64,000 nt of DNA from Puccinia triticina (taxonomy: Eukaryota > Basidiomycota > Pucciniomycetes > Pucciniales > Pucciniaceae): the NCBI RefSeq assembly GCF_026914185.1, contig NC_070563.1, positions 3,493,001-3,557,000 on the forward strand. The letters are read 5' to 3'. The translations under genes were made by a program, and so were the position numbers. How positions within the stretch are numbered: position 1 is the first letter of the stretch; every line of letters starts with the position of its first letter. Of this stretch, positions 12,036-24,020 are shown piece by piece. The notes beneath the pieces were generated by a model. The model saw only the letters and a program-made list of their open reading frames with translations. It was not told the origin of the DNA and did not search any database.

Positions 12036-12509
12036 ATATTGCATAATCTCATGTAAATGCATGTCATGCGCATAGCACATTTCAACTGTTAATCGTGTTA
12101 AACCCCCCCCCAAAGAAAAAAAAAGAAAAGAACAATCAATAACTACTTGGTTTGTTGTGTGTCAGTGTCTTCCTGATTAAATTATTATACTTGTCCCATG
12201 TCACTGTGTCCAAAAACAGTTCATTTGCAACAGGTTGTGTGGTCATGTTGCAAATCATGTCAGATATGGGCATGTCATGAACTGTCAGGATTGCATGACA
12301 GGTTTTTGCATAGCTATCATGAGAGTTAAAGCTCTGTGAACCCCTCTGCACAGTCACTGCATAAGTGACATATACCCCATTGTGCTTACATGTTGTCTGC
12401 ATGACAAGGAGACCTGTGAAATTAAAGGTCCTCTATGTTATTACAGGCAGGTGTAACCTGTCCTACATACATGAATTCTTTTTGCATGCAGTGTGTGCAG
12501 CCTACCTAA

Positions 12510-12541
12510 CCCCCCCCCCCCAAAAAAAAAAAAAAAAAAAA
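12510..12541. repeat. Poly(C)-poly(A) tract
   Basis: About ten C followed by about twenty A. On the Helitron strand this reads T-run then G-run, the same order as at 48816-48853 in a second Helitron. Confidence 0.75.
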
Positions 12542-13374
12542 CACTTACTTGACAGGGTGGTACAGTCCTTAGATGACTGCAGATTGATGAATGACAGCAC
12601 CAGATCACAAGCAACAGTGAACACCAACCTCAATAAAAGTCCCAGATGAAATTGCAGATTAAGAAAAGATGGAAGATATGTGGATATGAAAAAAAGAGTG
12701 AGTCATGATAAGATCAATAGAGAACTGATCATATTGGTAGCTCCAAATGTGAAACCTCCATGATGGGCAGCATTCCTTTTGGGGTGAGTGCAACCAGAAC
12801 CTCATAGACTGTTAGCCACAGCTCAAAGATAGTGATTTGGATAAAGTTGGTCTTGGACTGCTTGATCTTTCTGGTCAGCTCATTTTGTTGAACCAGTGAT
12901 GAGGATGAGGATGTCAAGGGTAATGATGATTATTTGAGTAAGGTTTGTAATTCCAACAGGGGCTGTAAGTGGCAGGTGTACATTACAATGGTCAACAAGG
13001 CCAGCAAACTATCCAGCAGGTTTGGAATAATTGAGTTGGGTTCATATTCTGAACCAGTGATCAACCTGAAGCAATGTACGCTAGTGCATCAGCTTCAAGA
13101 GTTCTCTTCTTGCAGAACTGATTAGCCTTAACATGATATCTCACCCTTCAAATTTACTCTTGAACAACTCTTGGCAAACCCTCAAGAGATGTTGAGCGCA
13201 CTGGAACATTTCCTTGGATTTGGAGTGGTTGTTTGGTTCCTTTTGTCGCTTGTTTAGCTGGATTATTGACTTGAGGTTTTGAAGGAGGAGGATCAAGAGA
13301 TGCAGGCTGGGGAGGATTTTGATGAAGTCATAAGATCTCATTCGTCGTCTCATTGGGTTTTCTATGGGCCCAGT

Positions 13375-13905
13375 TCATCTCGAGAGGGAGCGCGGGGCTC
13401 TTGCGAGTACGAAGTTGCTGGTGAACGGTGAGCTTGCTGCCCGACTTGCGCGGGACGGAGGGGGTCTCCCCTGCGGCTCTCGGCCTGGTTGATGACGTCG
13501 ACCCAGAGCAGGGAGATGGGGATGAGCTCGGCGATCTGGGCGAGCCGGCGTTGGGTGGGTAGTATCGGCCAGCTCTGGGAAGCGATGACGATAATGATGG
13601 TTGTGGCTGTGTGGGTCTGGTGTTGTTGAGGACGTGGCTAGGAGAGATTGGCTTGTTAAGGCTGACTGGCGGCGACGGGAGACGGGCGGCAGCGGCTGGC
13701 AGAGGGGGCGGACGCCTGGGCGATGGAGAGGACGATGAGGGGCCGGAGATGCTTGCCCTGCTGAAGCGAGGCGAGGAAGTCGGTCGCCATTGAGTTGAGC
13801 TGTTGGAGGTCCGAGCCGACGAGTGCCCATATCTCCTGCCTTAGCTGGCCGAGCCCGGTCTGCAAGAGTGCGAGAGTTTGCATTGTTTGTTACAAAGACG
13901 GGGTC
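13375..13905 (-). pseudogene. Captured fragment of polyprenyl diphosphate synthase (COQ1-like)
   Basis: COQ1-type enzymes build the polyprenyl tail of ubiquinone in mitochondria. From 13883 the frame reads LRQEIWALVGSD and then GKHLRPLIVLSIAQA, matching the family's conserved GKxxRPxxVLL region. After a gap in another frame comes ILPTQRRLAQIAELI and LLWVDVINQAESRRG, matching the region with the first aspartate-rich motif. Here DDxxD reads VDVIN, so two catalytic aspartates are lost, and no second DDxxD region is present. A frame change between the blocks suggests an intron or decay. The fragment lies within the 11303-14550 Helitron, so gene capture is the simplest explanation. It is non-functional as an enzyme. 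Confidence 0.82.
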
Positions 13906-14269
13906 AAAGAAAGCAGCTGAGGCCCTGCAGATGGGATGTGTTTCGGACTTGCACGTAGTTGAGGTCCTGCACCAGGAGAGCAGCCTCCATCGCAGTCACA
14001 GGTGTGCCATCACGGCCAATCAAACTGTTGATGTCAAAAACTGCAGTCATCGAGGCTTGCGGGGATACGGATTGGACAATCATGAAATATGGTGATACAG
14101 CTAGTTCCTGACAGCCAGTAGCGCGGCCTGGAAGGGTAGTTGTTGACGCCGCGTGGCTTGGCTGAGGATGAGTGAGCGTGGCGGTGGTGCGGAGGCAGTG
14201 AGCGGGCGAATGAGGGGGGATGATGGTTACTTAAGGAGGGCTTCTTCAAAGTGGATGTCCCCCCAGGGG

Positions 14270-14480
14270 ATCCGGTTTCGTCCGCCCCCTCCCTGGAAGC
14301 CCCCTAGTTGCTTGATTAGGCCCCTCCTTGACAGCTCTTTCACAGAGTCTTTCACAACCGGTCCTTTTTTGCTTGTTGCTCTGGCACAGCTGGAGGGTCA
14401 TCCATAGGGCCTTTGGGTCTTTGGGGATACTTTCAACTGCTGTGTGTATTGTCCAAATTGTGTGCTCTTCTGTTGTGTTC
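14270..14480. repeat. Dispersed repeat shared with 41395-41585, copy 1
   Basis: CCCCTAGTTGCTTGATTAGG, CCCCTCCTTGACA, CAGAGTCTTTCACAAC and AGGGCCTTTGGGTCTTT occur in the same order at 41395-41585. Here it lies near the 5' end of the Helitron. Confidence 0.75.
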
Positions 14481-14550
14481 TTTTTAAATTACAAATACGC
14501 CAAAACTTAGATCTAGGTTTCCACATTTGTGTGGATTTAAGAAACTTGGA

Positions 14551-14813
14551 TTAATGTACAACAGTTTAATTTTATGTAAATTGTTTGTTTTACTAAATTT
14601 ATGTATGTAATACTATTTTTGGGCGCTTTCTGGGGCCAATTCTTATTTATACAATTAGTACATGAAGGAATAGAAATAAGGGGGTACTTTAAGTGGGTGA
14701 CCCCCCTTAATTTATGATGAGGAATCTGATTCTGCAATAATAATTTAATAATAATAATTATTTACTAAGTTATTGCAGTCTTTTGGATACTTAATGTATC
14801 TCTAAGGCTGACA
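14551..14813 (-). repeat. Gypsy 3' LTR, right segment
   Basis: It continues the LTR after the Helitron, starting TTAATGTACAACAG and ending GGCTGACA at 14813. It matches 32650-32911. Confidence 0.9.
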
Positions 14814-14849
14814 CTCGCCCCCTCTTAAAAGGTTAGATTCTGAAATAAT

Positions 14850-16034
14850 TTAATCTTTGTTTTTAGAGTTCTTGAATCTTCTCAGATATTTATCCGCATC
14901 TTTAATGTCCTTTTCTGGTAGCCATTCATCTTCATGAATTGGGTTCCTGTATCTCACAAGATATAATTTATCTTTCTCTCCTCTGATCTTTTTGTCTTTC
15001 AAGATCTTATGAATTTTCTTCTCCTCTGACTCTTCAAGTGGAGGTACTTCTGCTTCAGGCATTTCCTTGCGTAAAGGGAATAATTCAGCATCTGATTCAT
15101 TATAGTGTTTAAGTAAGCTTACTGGAAATGTAGGATGTTTCTTTTCTAGTTCTCCATATAGTTCCACTTTTACTGCATTTGGTCCATGTAATGCTTTGAC
15201 TACAAATGGGCCTACAAATGCATTTCTAAGCTTCTTAGGTCCTTTGATATTAGTAAAGTTTGTAGTTGATATTAATACTAAATCTCCTATTTTGAAGCTG
15301 GGTACTTTATGCTTTTTGTCCCATTTCTCTTTGCTGTATTCAAATGCATTATCCATGCTTTGTTGGGCGTGTTTTCAGGCTTTGTCCAGCATATTTTTGA
15401 AGCTTGCTGCTGTGGGATGCACTTCTACCAAGTCCTTTTTCAGGCTGTGTTGTGGTAGTCTGGGGTTCCATCCTTTCTCTAGGATAGCTGGTGTTTTTCC
15501 TGTAGATGCATGAGTTGATGTCCTGTAGGCTAATTCTAGAGCTGGTAATAGTGTGACCCAGTCATGAGTAAATCCATCAGAATCTTTAAACTCCAACCCA
15601 TAGGCACAGAATCTCCTTAGCATGTCTTCTAACGTCTGAATCATTCTCTCTGCTAGCCCGTCTGTCTGCGGATGGTATGCTGTTGAGAAAGGGAGTTTGG
15701 TGCCAAATAAGCGGTAAAATCCTCTCCATAGATCTGATGTAAACTTGGGATCTCTGTCACTGATGATGTTTTTGAATAGTCCTGTCCATGATATTACCTG
15801 TTGCCATATTATAGCTGTATCCATGGCTTTATTATCTTTATGGCAGGGTTGGAATATGGAATTCTTACTAAATCTGTCTACTATAAATAGACATGCATTG
15901 TAGTTCTTCTTTCCTCCTGGTGGAAGTCCAGTTACCCAATCCATATTAACTGTTTCCCATGGTTTGCTCTTTCCACCAATTCCAGCATTGTCTCCCATTG
16001 TGCCTGCACACATCATTAAACCATTGCTTGGCAC
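14850..16034 (-). pseudogene. Gypsy integrase with chromodomain-like tail, one TGA
   Basis: Integrase core: VNMDWVTGLPPGG (first Asp), [11 protein letters not shown] (second Asp), then [14 protein letters not shown] (Glu). The tail has the GPFVVKALHG and HPTFPVSLLKHY segments and a chromodomain-like YLVRYRNPIHEDEWLPE near the end. The single frame is broken by TGA at 15377-15375 between DKA and KHAQQSMD, where Arg would fit. The N-terminal HHCC zinc-binding region and everything upstream in pol are absent. Confidence 0.85.
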
Positions 16035-17900
16035 AACCTTTGAAAAGACTATTTGAGTCTTCCAGTAATGGAAGAATTACTAAAGAATTACTTAATTCAA
16101 AGTCTTCTTTGTACAAGTCAATTGTATCAATAAAGTCTAGATGGTCATATTCTCCTTCTCCTTTGAAGGATGGCCAGCCTTTGATGTGTGTTACATCTTT
16201 TCCTTCATCTTTATCTTTGTTTGAGAATGATGTGTTTGATTCCACTGTATCTGATTTAATGGGTACAATTGTTTGTATATTTACAGGAGTTTCTATGTTT
16301 TGAAATCTGGTGAAAGGATTGCCAGACATGTGTGGTGGAACTTCTCTAGTGTTATGTCTGACTGGAGTTTCTTCTGGGGTGGGTCTACTTGGAGTGTTGT
16401 CTATGTGTGGTACTTTCATTTGTTGATTTACCATGTTGGATATATCTGCAAACCCTTCTAGCGTGTTAATCAAGAAGGTTTTGACTTTTCTTTGTTGCAT
16501 TTTGAGCTGCAAAGCTAACATCTCCTTCCTAATGGGACAACAATTTAAACATAAGGCTTTCATGGTTTGTCTGTGGATCACAAGCCATGATTCTCTTATA
16601 TTGTCTGGTGATCCAGTTGGCACCAGGAACAAATTTGTCCTTTTGGTAAATAATAATAAGTCTACATCTCCATGCTGGGGTTCCATATTTCTGTTTTATA
16701 GCATCTTTCCAAAAGGACCAAGGTTTGTCTCCAACCATGGATCTGAAACTTGAAAACCATGCATGGGCTACTCCGGTAAAAATGTTGTTCAATTTGGAGG
16801 TAATAACAATATCCTCAATCCTAGAACTTGTTGAATTGCATCTATCCAATCAATAAATTCTACATGATTTTACTCTCCTTCACCAGAGAAATTAGGCCAG
16901 GCTTCCATTTTAGACAAGCCCTGTAATATAACTTTACTGGACTCATGGGAAATATCTTGTCTTGTTACTACTTGGTCATGATGGTTGGTTACAGAAATTT
17001 CAAACAATTCATTCAATCTACCAGGGTCCATTTCAGTTCATTTCTGGTTAACATTGAAAACATCATCAACAGCTTGTGATACTTGGGCAGGAGGAACAGG
17101 GTTCCTACTGGATTGTTCAACATCAGCATTATTAAATTGAGTGGCTGGCTTAATTAAGTAGTGAAGCATTCTTCATTCTTTTCCTCCATTGGTAAATTCT
17201 CTCATTTATGTCCTTAATAGGTTGATCTCCTATTTCTATAAGGAAAGCTGTTGGGAGCAATGGGTGTTGTAGAAGTTCCTACAGTTGCTGGTAAATCATT
17301 TGAATGTCATATTTTTACATTTTTGTTGTTGCTTCACCGCACAGCAGAGGACAAAGAAGAGAACAAATCAAAAAAGAATTGTTATTCATTTCAATATAAT
17401 TTTGACTGTATTTAATATCTGAAGAGGTCAATTGATTCATGAACTTATTCCTATGATGTTTGTTATCCTCCAGTTTATCATGTACAAGAGCAAGGAGACT
17501 ATCAAAAGCCTTTTCGGACCAGTCCTCACGTTTGTTGATTTCTAATAAAGTATCACAAATGGACTTACTGTCTTTGACTGACACACTTTGATCCTTTATG
17601 TTATCAAGTTTGATGGCCAGTTCTTTATTACTTTTAGATACATCTGTTAAGACAGGAGATTGTTTGTACAAGCCTCATGTTCCAGAATATGATTGATCCT
17701 GTGAACTACATTTTTCTACTCTGGGTGGTTTGATGCTTTTAGCACATGAGTGAGACAAGTTAGAACCCGTGTTGATAGAATAAACTATTTGGAGTGTACT
17801 AACATCTAAGGAACTCGTGATCACTGTTATCATCTGATCTCGGAACTTCAGAAAGAGGCCGACCAGATGGGATAGCCTGAGCTCGATCGTGAGGTGCAAA
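15950..17900 (-). pseudogene. Gypsy gag remnant fused to integrase
   Basis: From the right: a coiled-coil-like N-terminal region (17899-17315), a capsid piece with HAWFSSFRSMVG and WSFWKDAIKQKYG (16849-16529), and a further capsid N-terminal piece reading GWPSFKGEGEYDHLDFIDTI (about 16180-16100) and FKGCAKQWF. The frames are disrupted. At about 15960 capsid sequence passes directly into the integrase frame, which marks an internal deletion of zinc knuckle, protease, RT and RNase H. The two capsid pieces suggest a rearrangement or recombinant gag. Confidence 0.7.
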
Positions 17901-18049
17901 TAAAATATTTAATCAGTTGAAGTACAGCTGCTTTGAAATTGAGTGATGAGTTTGACGGTCGAGGTCTTGCGAATGGCAGCTGGATGTCAGGATAGTCGGA
18001 TTCTTGGTTCAACTCCGAGATAGTTATTTGAGAGATGACATCAGTTGAC

Positions 18050-18138
18050 AGCGGTTACCACACGAGAGCTTTCGGAAACGGCAGCCGTATCTGTTTTGAT
18101 CGGCAGCCTGGCTGTCTTGGGCGCAGGATTGAAAAGAG
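18050..18138 (+). pseudogene. Host exon, left part, interrupted by KDZ transposon
   Basis: After a possible acceptor ending GTTGACAG, a frame reads TTRELSETAAVSVLIGSLAVL up to the transposon junction, and continues across the right junction (29857 on) to VVDLKAPA and a TAG near 29902. It would be the C-terminal end of a small protein with one membrane helix. I do not recognise it. The continuity of frame supports the junctions. Confidence 0.4.
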
Positions 18139-18274
18139 CACCCCATGCGATACTCCACAGACTATAGTATAGCCCGTGGGAAGCCTGCCTCGGGGCTTTA
18201 CTATAGTATGATCTCCATCTCGCTTCTGCTCGCTGAGCATCGGCCCCCGCCGCCCCTCTTGTATGCAAATACAT
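18139..18274 (+). repeat. KDZ left terminal inverted repeat
   Basis: It matches the complement of 29848-29713 closely through GTATGCAAATACATGTA. It contains two ACTATAGTA motifs flanking a 40-nt stretch, so the terminus can also fold on itself. Weaker homology to the right end resumes at 18377-18425 after an insertion. Confidence 0.85.
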
Positions 18275-18353
18275 GTAAATACATGTGTCGAGATTGCGAC
18301 ACACGACAGGTCTGCATGCTGCGCATTGTCGCAGCAGCTCGTTTCCAGCCCCG

Positions 18354-18374
18354 CTAACCCTAAACCCTAACCCC
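18354..18374. repeat. Telomere-like CCCTAA repeats
   Basis: CTAACCCTAAACCCTAACCC: about three slightly irregular copies of the common fungal telomere unit, inside the left end of the KDZ element. Confidence 0.7.
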
Positions 18375-18874
18375 TCGGCCCCGGTCTGCAGCCCCGGCGC
18401 CACGCGGGACAAGCCGGCCCGTCGGCATTATGACGACACGTCTGCATGCTGCGTATTGTCGCAGCAACTCCCAGCCCCAGCCAGCCCCCTCGGCCCCGGT
18501 CTGCGGGACAAGGCACCCCGCGACCGGCCTCTACCGACGGGGGCAGGGTCCCTCCCCCGTCAGCATCTACTCTGCTGGAAACCAAGAGTACTACCCCATC
18601 TTGCAGCGCACAAAAGGTCCCTTGTTTCTTGGGGTTTGGGTCTGACCAACCGGTTCCACTGCTACATAGAAATTACATACAAGTTTGATGCGCGGCTGGG
18701 AGCTGCTGTGCACAAACGCAGCAACCACAAGTCACCCATGGACATGTTCCATCACCTTCCATGCTCCAACGCTTCCGCCCCCCTCCCTCTGCAAGCTCTG
18801 ATCTCTTTCTCCTGCTCCGGCTCATCCCATTGCATCCGTATCACTGAAATCTCCTCCTGAACTTCAGTAACGTC

Positions 18875-21192
18875 ATGTTTCATTCGAGAAACAACAATAC
18901 TAATGGTAGTTATAATACTTCCCAGAACAGCAGCAACTTACACCATCCTCCGCACTTGCAGCCACATCCCCCCACCATGACTGACCGCAATGCTAATCAC
19001 TACTACTCAGCGAGCAACAGTCCCTGCCCTCCAAACTCTCAAAACCCTTATTATTGTAACATCACTCATGATTACTCCCAAGTCAATCAAAGTTCTCGAG
19101 TGCAGACTCATCATGTTCATCATTCCTCCCCAACCTCTGTAGTTAATGCTATTGCGCCGTCACAATATCACCATCCTGTGTCCACGCACTACTCCTCTGA
19201 AACACCTGCCAATCTTTACTCATTAGAACCTCAGATCGATCCAAATCACCCTCCTTCTGCTCAGCTTAGCGTTTCACAGCCTCACTTTGGTGTAGCCCGT
19301 CCCCAAGCCAATCCAATTTCTTGTACTTCTTATTCTAATGCGTTTCATGCTCAGAATGGTGTATCACATCCCTTACCAGCCAACCCTCATATTATTAACC
19401 AGTTGGAGGATGCAGTGTATCATGATCGTGCACTAAGTCAACCCAACCCCAGTTTTTCTCAACACCAGACCATGCATGCCTCTGCTTTTCATTCACGTGC
19501 ACGTGCACCTGCACCTGCTTCCCCTCCTCCTCCCCTACTCGGCATGGATGCCCGCCCTAACAACCGCAAGAGAAAAAAACTTCAGCCCTCTGACTCTTCT
19601 CGACTCGCACCCCGCTCCTATGAAGAGATGATGAAGCAAACTGAAGCTCAACTTATCATGGATGCTAAGAAAGGCTCAAAGAAATCAATGTCTGATGCCG
19701 ATTGACTTTTCTTCACTCAGTATGCAAAGGAGCAGCGCATGATGATGACTATCAAAGCAATCGAACGGGGTGTATCTATGTCAATGGTCCATTCCCATTT
19801 GTACGTGTTTAATTGAAATACTTTATCTGCTGATCAACAACAACAGCTCTAACACATTGTCTAATCTCTCCGAATCCAATTGAACAGAGGACGCGTACTC
19901 TCCATGCAGAAGCCGAGTAGCTGGAATCAGTTCATGAAGACTAAAAAGGCAAGAGCTACCTTTCAAGGCCGTAAGTTCACTGTCCTGTTTAACAACTATC
20001 GAACAATCACTGATGGAATCAATTCAACAGGTCACCGAGGAGTGAAGTATTCTCCCGCTATGGGTAGCGTCTCTGTGCTGTGGAAACAGCTAACTCGCGA
20101 GCAGCAAGAAGCCTTCAAGCAACCAGTACAAGCTACTACTGATGGAGATATTGAAGGGGGGCAGGACGAACCGAATGCAAACAAGATTGGTGAAGATGAC
20201 AATGATGTGGATGATGAAGTAGTTGGCAGTGGGAATCAGGTTGGTACACGTCGACCAATATCACTCAAAGTTGCAGCGACTGAAGTTGAGAACTTCATGG
20301 ACGACTGGGACGCAAAGGCAAGTCATTAGCACAAATTGTTGATTGTGTTTCCATGTTAACACTAACAGTTTGATTTCAGGCAGTGCATATTGCCACTACT
20401 TTCAGCTGCGAACTCTTTGTATTTGCTGTCTCAAAGTTCCTTGGACGACATTCTTTTCAGTTTATACGGAGTACCCCAGGGGCAACCGACTTTGTCCAAG
20501 GAGCCAAAAGGGTCGACGGACCACGGAGCTATGCTGCACGGATGCAGTCCTACCTCACAGGTTACCAGGTCAGCGACATTGCTGCTGCAATCGCTCAGAT
20601 AAACAATAATTGCAAGCAGAATGGCCAGTCGGGTGAATCAGGTGGAAAAGATCAAAAAGGAGGTGTGTAGAGCACTTCCAAACGCTTCACAACTTAAACT
20701 AACTACTTTATATCTCCTTTTTTTTATAGCCTTTTCTCCTGATCGTCCGGTCTCCGCCGTTTTAAGAATGTCTGAGTTGATTAGTACGTTGATTTGGCTC
20801 TGCCTTCAGTTGCCTTGCAACGCCACTCACAAGCAACACATGTTCTTATTTTCACAGAGGAGAAGACCGACGGTGTTATCACACAATGGCCCTGGACCAA
20901 AACCGATTATAATCTTGCTCAGCTCACGTACCGATTGGTCTTGGACCCCGCTGCAAAGATTGATGTCAATTGGCTCAAGAGACCAAGTCGAGGGCTCGGT
21001 CCCAAGCGCTCAGCTGCGCTCCACCTGGCCCTTGACAAACAGCTTATTGATATTGTTTTTGACCCATCAATTCCTGACAAAGTCTTTCCGGAATCATACG
21101 ACACTCCTGGACCTTCTCCATCACCTAGTGCATCACCGCAACCGAGTCCGCTTGGCCCAAGTGGGAACGGTCTTGATAATTTGGTTGTCTGA
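18875..21192 (+). pseudogene. KDZ cargo gene with HMG-box-like segment, five exons, one TGA
   Basis: Exons 18875-19800, 19888-19970, 20031-20317, 20380-20662 and 20858-21192 join in frame. Introns use GTACGT, GTAAGT, GCAAGT (a GC-AG intron) and GTGTGT donors. Residues 1-230 are low complexity (N, H, P, S, Q). A basic patch NRKRKK follows, then SSWNQFM plus MGSVSVLWKQLTREQQEAFK across exons 2-3, spaced like an HMG box. Later exons have no family I recognise and end in a serine/proline-rich tail. TGA at 19703-19705 follows MSDAD. Because it sits in the same transposon as the transposase, a DNA-binding helper or a regulator is plausible. An acidic segment at 21361-21580 may be an extra last exon. 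Confidence 0.65.
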
Positions 21193-22839
21193 TAGTTTCT
21201 AATCTGCTCTAGCTTCCAAATACTTTGTTGACAGCTACACCTTGTGATGTTTTTCCTTCTCTGCCCACTGAGTTGATCTTTGTGTCCTTTTCCCAATCAC
21301 ATGTTTACACAGTCAATGTTCCTTGATTCATAGCTGCATTCCGATCTTGAATGTTGACAGGTACCATACCCATGGCCTTGACACCTTGAATGATGATGAC
21401 AACCACTCTGGTGAAGATATCTCTGCCGGGGGGTTTGAAAAGGCCATTGGCAACTCCAACCACTCTGATCAAAATAGTGACCCGTCATTCAATGACGGCG
21501 AGGAGGATGACAAGTATGTTGATGATTTTGATGAGGATTTTGATCATAACAATGACCACTATGGCTGCTCCTCATCATAATTTTTACATTTCACTTCCCT
21601 GATTAATCCTTAATTTCTATTTCTGTTACGCTATGCTTCACCTGCCAGCCCCTTAGCAATACTCCATTTTAGCTGTGTAGCCACTCCTTGGCAATGCTCC
21701 ATTTCAGCTCAGTGGCTACGCTCGCCGCAGCTGAGCAACTCTATTTTTTTCAACCTTACCAAGCCCTTGTCCTGTGAGCGTCGTCGCTCCGATCATCTGC
21801 TGTATTCCGGGTGCGCTAGGCAGGTACATACACCGCGCGGGCACCTCCTGGGGTGTGCCGCAGTCGCCTCGACTGTGCGCTACGCTAGTGAATGATACCA
21901 GGCATGTGTACATGAAACCTAACCCTCCTAGGCTCCTACTACCGTTTTGTTTCCTCCCGCGGAAGTCGCATGCCTCTGACCGTCACCATCACCATCACCA
22001 TCGCCATCCGTCACCGCTCGATTGAAAACATACGCACGACTCTCCGCTCGATTGAATACATGCGTACGACTCTAGCATTGTTCGTTTCCTATCATTTTCA
22101 AAACGCCAGTGTTCTTTTATGGTCACCTATCCACAATCTTCATTCGCGTTCATGACTCCTTGCTCATGCTGACACCTCCCATCTTTCTGCAACTAGCCTC
22201 GCCTGCGCCTTTTCAAGAAATCAACTCGGTGCACATCCGCTATCGTGGTGGCTTGAAGTAGTCCAAGTTTTGACACCATTGCTGTGGCTTCCAAATCAAT
22301 TAACATTTAACCGCTTCATCCACCACTCTCCTCCTTTTTTGACGAATCCAGGCGCGTGGTTTCACCCTTTAGTTCTCAACCACGTATGTATATTTTTCCC
22401 CCTCATTCTAACAACCTGATCTGTCCCCAATGCCTGAGCCCTGCAGTGTCTGCTCCGAATGGTGATCCCGATCTCTAAGAACTTGGTTGGGACATCATTT
22501 GGAGTATACCAGTCTCAGGCATTTTTGCATCGAGGCGGAACTTGAGCTCAGCCAAGAATTTCTACACTACAAGCTGACTCTCACTCCAAACAAAGCTGAC
22601 CATCACTTCTTCCTCTCTGCCTAAGTTCACCTGGTTTATAAAGATAGTACCAGTTCCGACCAATTCAGCATCTACTGTACGCACTGCTCCTCTTAATGGT
22701 GTCAATCAACCAACCAACAACAGATCTTGCAAAAAACGGAAGATTGAACTAGAGTATCCGTCTAACCCTTGCTACCCCATCCCCACAGAAGAACTGATGC
22801 AGATGATAGCTGTTCAGCTTCGCAAGGTTGCCCACTGAT

Positions 22840-22935
22840 GACCCTCCATCCGATGAACGGATTGTCATCGTATGGAGGGTATACTCCAAGCGATGTCTCT
22901 CTATCCGATGACCGGACGGTCATCGGATGCATGGT
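22840..22935. repeat. Short palindromic repeats (GATGACCGG type)
   Basis: TCCGATGAACGGATTGTCATCG and CCGATGACCGGACGGTCATCGG are inverted pairs resembling the arrays at 30895-31240 and 55345-55650. Confidence 0.65.
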
Positions 22936-24020
22936 ATACCTCAATCTGAGCTACAGATAAACAGATTTTCGTGCTGGCAGACTTGGAATCTGCTTGGTCA
23001 TAGTGAGAGTTGAATTTGGGTTGTAATGTTGTTGCCTATTATGCCTGCAGAAATGGTGGGAATAGTGGTGCAGAAGCGAACATCACACCCGTCAGCATAG
23101 TTGTAGGACATGCCAGAATGATAGCCTTGTCATACGTGAATGAGTGATGTTTGTGAGGGCTGTTTGTTATAAATCATGTGACCTCTATTCCTAGCTCTGA
23201 CACCACGGCCCCGGGCCCAGTAGCCCCGGAGCAACATCAGTGCCCACTAATTATGAAGTCATGCCAAAAATGCAATAGATTCAGTCCGAGGAGATGGTCA
23301 AAAGTATGCTTAGAACCCTTGCGAGGATGTGTTCCAAATCCTTTTGCACACTCATTACTTGAAGAAAGGTCTTATACATGAAGAACCTTGTGGAACGTAT
23401 TGCAAAATTCAAATACATATCCAAAAAGTCGTGATCCACTTGCTCGAGCACATATAAGTGTTGTCTGAGTACTTTGGAGGTGTGGTCCAATCACTAGAAT
23501 GATATCAGATTCAAATATTATAGACTTCTGAATCCCTGAGACAATCATGTTGACGAGTTGGAAATGAGTTTGCTGTAAGGAACAGTTTAACCATTTAAGT
23601 CATCATCAAGCAAACACACTGGAGTAAAATGCTTTGGCATATGTCCAATGTGCAAGCCGCATCAATGAAGCTGCTCCAGAAAGGACACTTCGCGGCAAGA
23701 CACTAATAATCTGATTAGCTTTCTTCATCCACCTCTCTGGAGGGGAATCTTGTCACTGGGTGAATGGAGCTCTATGAAGACTTTTCAACCCATGCGCTAC
23801 GCAACTGCAAACAATCACATCAGGGCAGAAGAAGTTACCGGATCTAGTTAGTATAAATGTAGTGGCCTCAGCCCTTTCTGCCTGGTCAGGACCTCGCCAC
23901 ATTTGCACTCTGTCTTGAATACCCCTCTGGAGGGGAATATTGTCACTGGATAAGATTGCTGGTCTTGGTGTGATGTTATGATTGCTCTTGGAGTGATTAG
24001 ATCACTGCCCTTAGTGCTGT

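Larger units (their letters stand above)
11303..14550 (-). mobile_element. Complete non-autonomous Helitron inside an LTR
   Basis: On the minus strand it starts TCCAAGTTTCTTAAATCC (from 14550) and ends with hairpin GCGGCGTAGCCGC, TTTGGCCT, then CTAG (11306-11303). Host bases are A at 11302 and T at 14551. The uninterrupted LTR at 32031-32911 shows the empty site AATCATTAATGTAC, so the insertion is exactly between A and T with no duplication, as Helitrons do. The 3248-bp body carries a COQ1 gene fragment, homopolymer tracts and a direct repeat, but no transposase. Confidence 0.92.
10684..17900 (-). mobile_element. Ty3/Gypsy deletion derivative (gag plus integrase), minus strand
   Basis: The 3' LTR occupies 10684-11302 plus 14551-14813 and is split by a Helitron. 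A purine-rich tract reading AAGAGGGGGCGAG on minus abuts the LTR end TGTCAGCC. Inside are integrase (16034-14850) and gag-like sequence (about 17900-15960). Protease, RT and RNase H are missing, so it could move only with help. I did not find a 5' LTR at the right edge, which is set approximately. Confidence 0.75.

Noticed and set aside
13375..13830. 151-codon minus frame rich in Pro, Arg and His
   Set aside because: It is an alternative frame across the COQ1 fragment; the conserved COQ1 residues lie in the other frames.
22261..22285. Helitron-like start TCCAAGTTTTGAC
   Set aside because: It is preceded by G, not A, and no matching hairpin-CTAG end follows in the right orientation.
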